Assembly (NCBI GenBank): GCA_013178315.1
Contig: JABLWX010000013.1
Span: 1 to 41,836 of the forward strand
From: Candidatus Aminicenantota bacterium
GTDB lineage: Bacteria; Acidobacteriota; Aminicenantia; Aminicenantales; Saccharicenantaceae
Length of the DNA stretch: 41,836 bases
Direction of reading: 5' to 3'
In this document: positions 41,124-41,836 of the stretch, piece by piece
How positions within the stretch are numbered: the first letter of the stretch is position 1
Layout of the letters: the number at the start of each line of letters is the position of its first letter
Program-made: the position numbers and the translations under genes
Notes under the pieces: generated by a model
What the model was told of the DNA's origin: nothing
Seen by the model: only the letters and a program-made list of their open reading frames with translations
Databases searched by the model: none

Positions 41124-41836
41124 ATGAAAGCAGTAGAGAACTTCAAAAACATGAGCTTGGCCAAGAAGATAGTCTGGTTGATAGTGGCCCTGCTGGTGAT
41201 ACTCCTTCTCTGGAGAGTCGGCACGGCCGTTTTCAAGAAGAATAACTCCAACGGAATGCGGCAGGCGGCCGTGGCCGTGGTGGTCAGCCCGGTGGAAAGC
41301 GGCCTGATTCGCGACCTGGGGCAGTTTTCAGGAACACTGATTCCCAGGTCCCAGTTTGCCGTGGCCCCCAAGGTTTCGGGAAAATTGAAAAAGCTTTACG
41401 TCAACATCGGCGACCGGGTGACCAGGGGCCAGGTGGTGGCCCAGCTGGATGACGAGGAATACCGGCAGCAGGTGCTCCAGGCCGAGGCCGACCTCAAGGT
41501 GGCCCGGGCTAACTTTGAAGAGGCCAGGAGTGCCCTGGAGCTGGCCAAAAAGGATTTTGAGAGAGCCCAGACCCTCCATCAGCGCGGCATCTATTCCGAT
41601 AGCCAGCTGGACACGGCCCGGGCCCAGTACCAGTCTCGGGAGTCAGCCTTTAAGGTTTCAGAGGCCCAGGTGGCCAACCGGGAAGCCGCCCTGGAAACGG
41701 CCAGGGTTCGCCTGTCCTACACCCGTATCATTGCCACCTGGGAATCCGGGGCCGAGGTTCGCTACGTCGGAGAAAGGTTTGTTGATGAAGGCGCCCTGCT
41801 GTCGGCCAACACCCCGATCATCTCCATCGTCGAGCT
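41124..41836 (+). CDS. RND-type membrane fusion protein (periplasmic adaptor), partial
   Basis: Runs off the right edge of the window with 237 complete codons and no stop. The ATG at 41124 is preceded by GAGGAG at a longish 12 nt. One membrane anchor (IVWLIVALLVILLLW) is at about residues 16-30. The HlyD/AcrA-type biotinyl-lipoyl-like half motif follows (VAPKVSGKLKKLYVNIGDRV, then GQVVAQLDDEEYRQQV). A coiled-coil alpha hairpin covers about 125-185 (ADLKVARANFEEARSALELA), with GIYSDSQLDTARAQY at its tip. The second lipoyl half is visible (RLSYTRIIATW, then GALLSANTPIISI). With the TolC-family gene it forms an efflux system; the inner-membrane pump should lie just outside. Confidence 0.88.
   Translation, partial: MKAVENFKNMSLAKKIVWLIVALLVILLLWRVGTAVFKKNNSNGMRQAAVAVVVSPVESGLIRDLGQFSGTLIPRSQFAVAPKVSGKLKKLYVNIGDRVTRGQVVAQLDDEEYRQQVLQAEADLKVARANFEEARSALELAKKDFERAQTLHQRGIYSDSQLDTARAQYQSRESAFKVSEAQVANREAALETARVRLSYTRIIATWESGAEVRYVGERFVDEGALLSANTPIISIVE

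Noticed and set aside
1..41836. Prophage, integrative element or defence island
   Set aside because: No integrase, phage structural gene, toxin-antitoxin pair or tRNA attachment site was seen; the one methyltransferase has no partner genes.

Overview
The window looks like part of a chromosome from an uncultured Gram-negative bacterium, most likely Candidatus Aminicenantes or a nearby Acidobacteriota-like lineage. This is an inference from content. There is a VWFA-related protein of the acidobacterial type, a DUF5916 (CBM9-like plus barrel) protein, an SBBP-repeat/FN3 giant, 6-bladed-propeller and DUF2334/DUF4434 proteins, many lipoproteins and signal peptides, a TolC/RND pair and GC-rich coding. 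No rRNA, tRNA, CRISPR array, phage or transposase gene was seen.

Layout. Positions 1-5900 hold a DUF481-like barrel, an NHL propeller, a TPR-PDZ protein and a five-helix membrane protein. Positions 6100-11900 hold a DUF2334 deacetylase-like protein, the DUF5916 barrel protein and a polytopic membrane protein that appears leaderless. Positions 12000-18900 hold the VWFA-related protein, a half-length PurL-like enzyme with a cysteine cluster, an Asp/Glu racemase homologue without a canonical start codon, a small membrane protein, a D-2-hydroxyacid dehydrogenase and a PEGA lipoprotein with an apparent one-base frameshift. Positions 19100-22000 hold a long-chain acyl-CoA synthetase and a SagB-type nitroreductase. 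Positions 22300-32500 hold a GH84-like lipoprotein, an EamA transporter, a DUF4434 protein, a neutral-ceramidase-like hydrolase, a GATase-like protein, an M48 metalloprotease and an endonuclease/exonuclease/phosphatase lipoprotein. Positions 32900-41836 hold a solitary DNA methyltransferase, the 1278-residue SBBP/FN3/ASH protein, a GH20-like lipoprotein and the start of a TolC/membrane-fusion-protein efflux operon that runs off the window.

The most striking feature is between the genes. Eight copies of a 95-97 nt bipartite element carry two ~22 nt palindromes (core GGGACACCTTAAGGTGTCCC). The palindromes start exactly 74 or 75 nt apart and enclose a conserved TAACAGG-like motif, and all eight copies point the same way. 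Arms commonly lie 3-8 nt from a stop codon. Diverged single arms (GGGACACACTCTCGTGTCCC and GGGGACACGATACTCGTTTC types) cluster near the left end. This resembles REP/BIME families, but no mobilising gene is present here. A second, AT-rich palindrome (ATATATGAAT-N4-ATTCATATAT type) occurs three times.

Most genes are single transcription units in alternating orientations. The strongest functional theme is envelope and secreted proteins, with a scattered set of predicted glycan- and lipid-processing hydrolases (GH84, GH20, DUF2334, DUF4434, ceramidase-like) that could serve scavenging of amino-sugar or sphingolipid material; that link is inference only.
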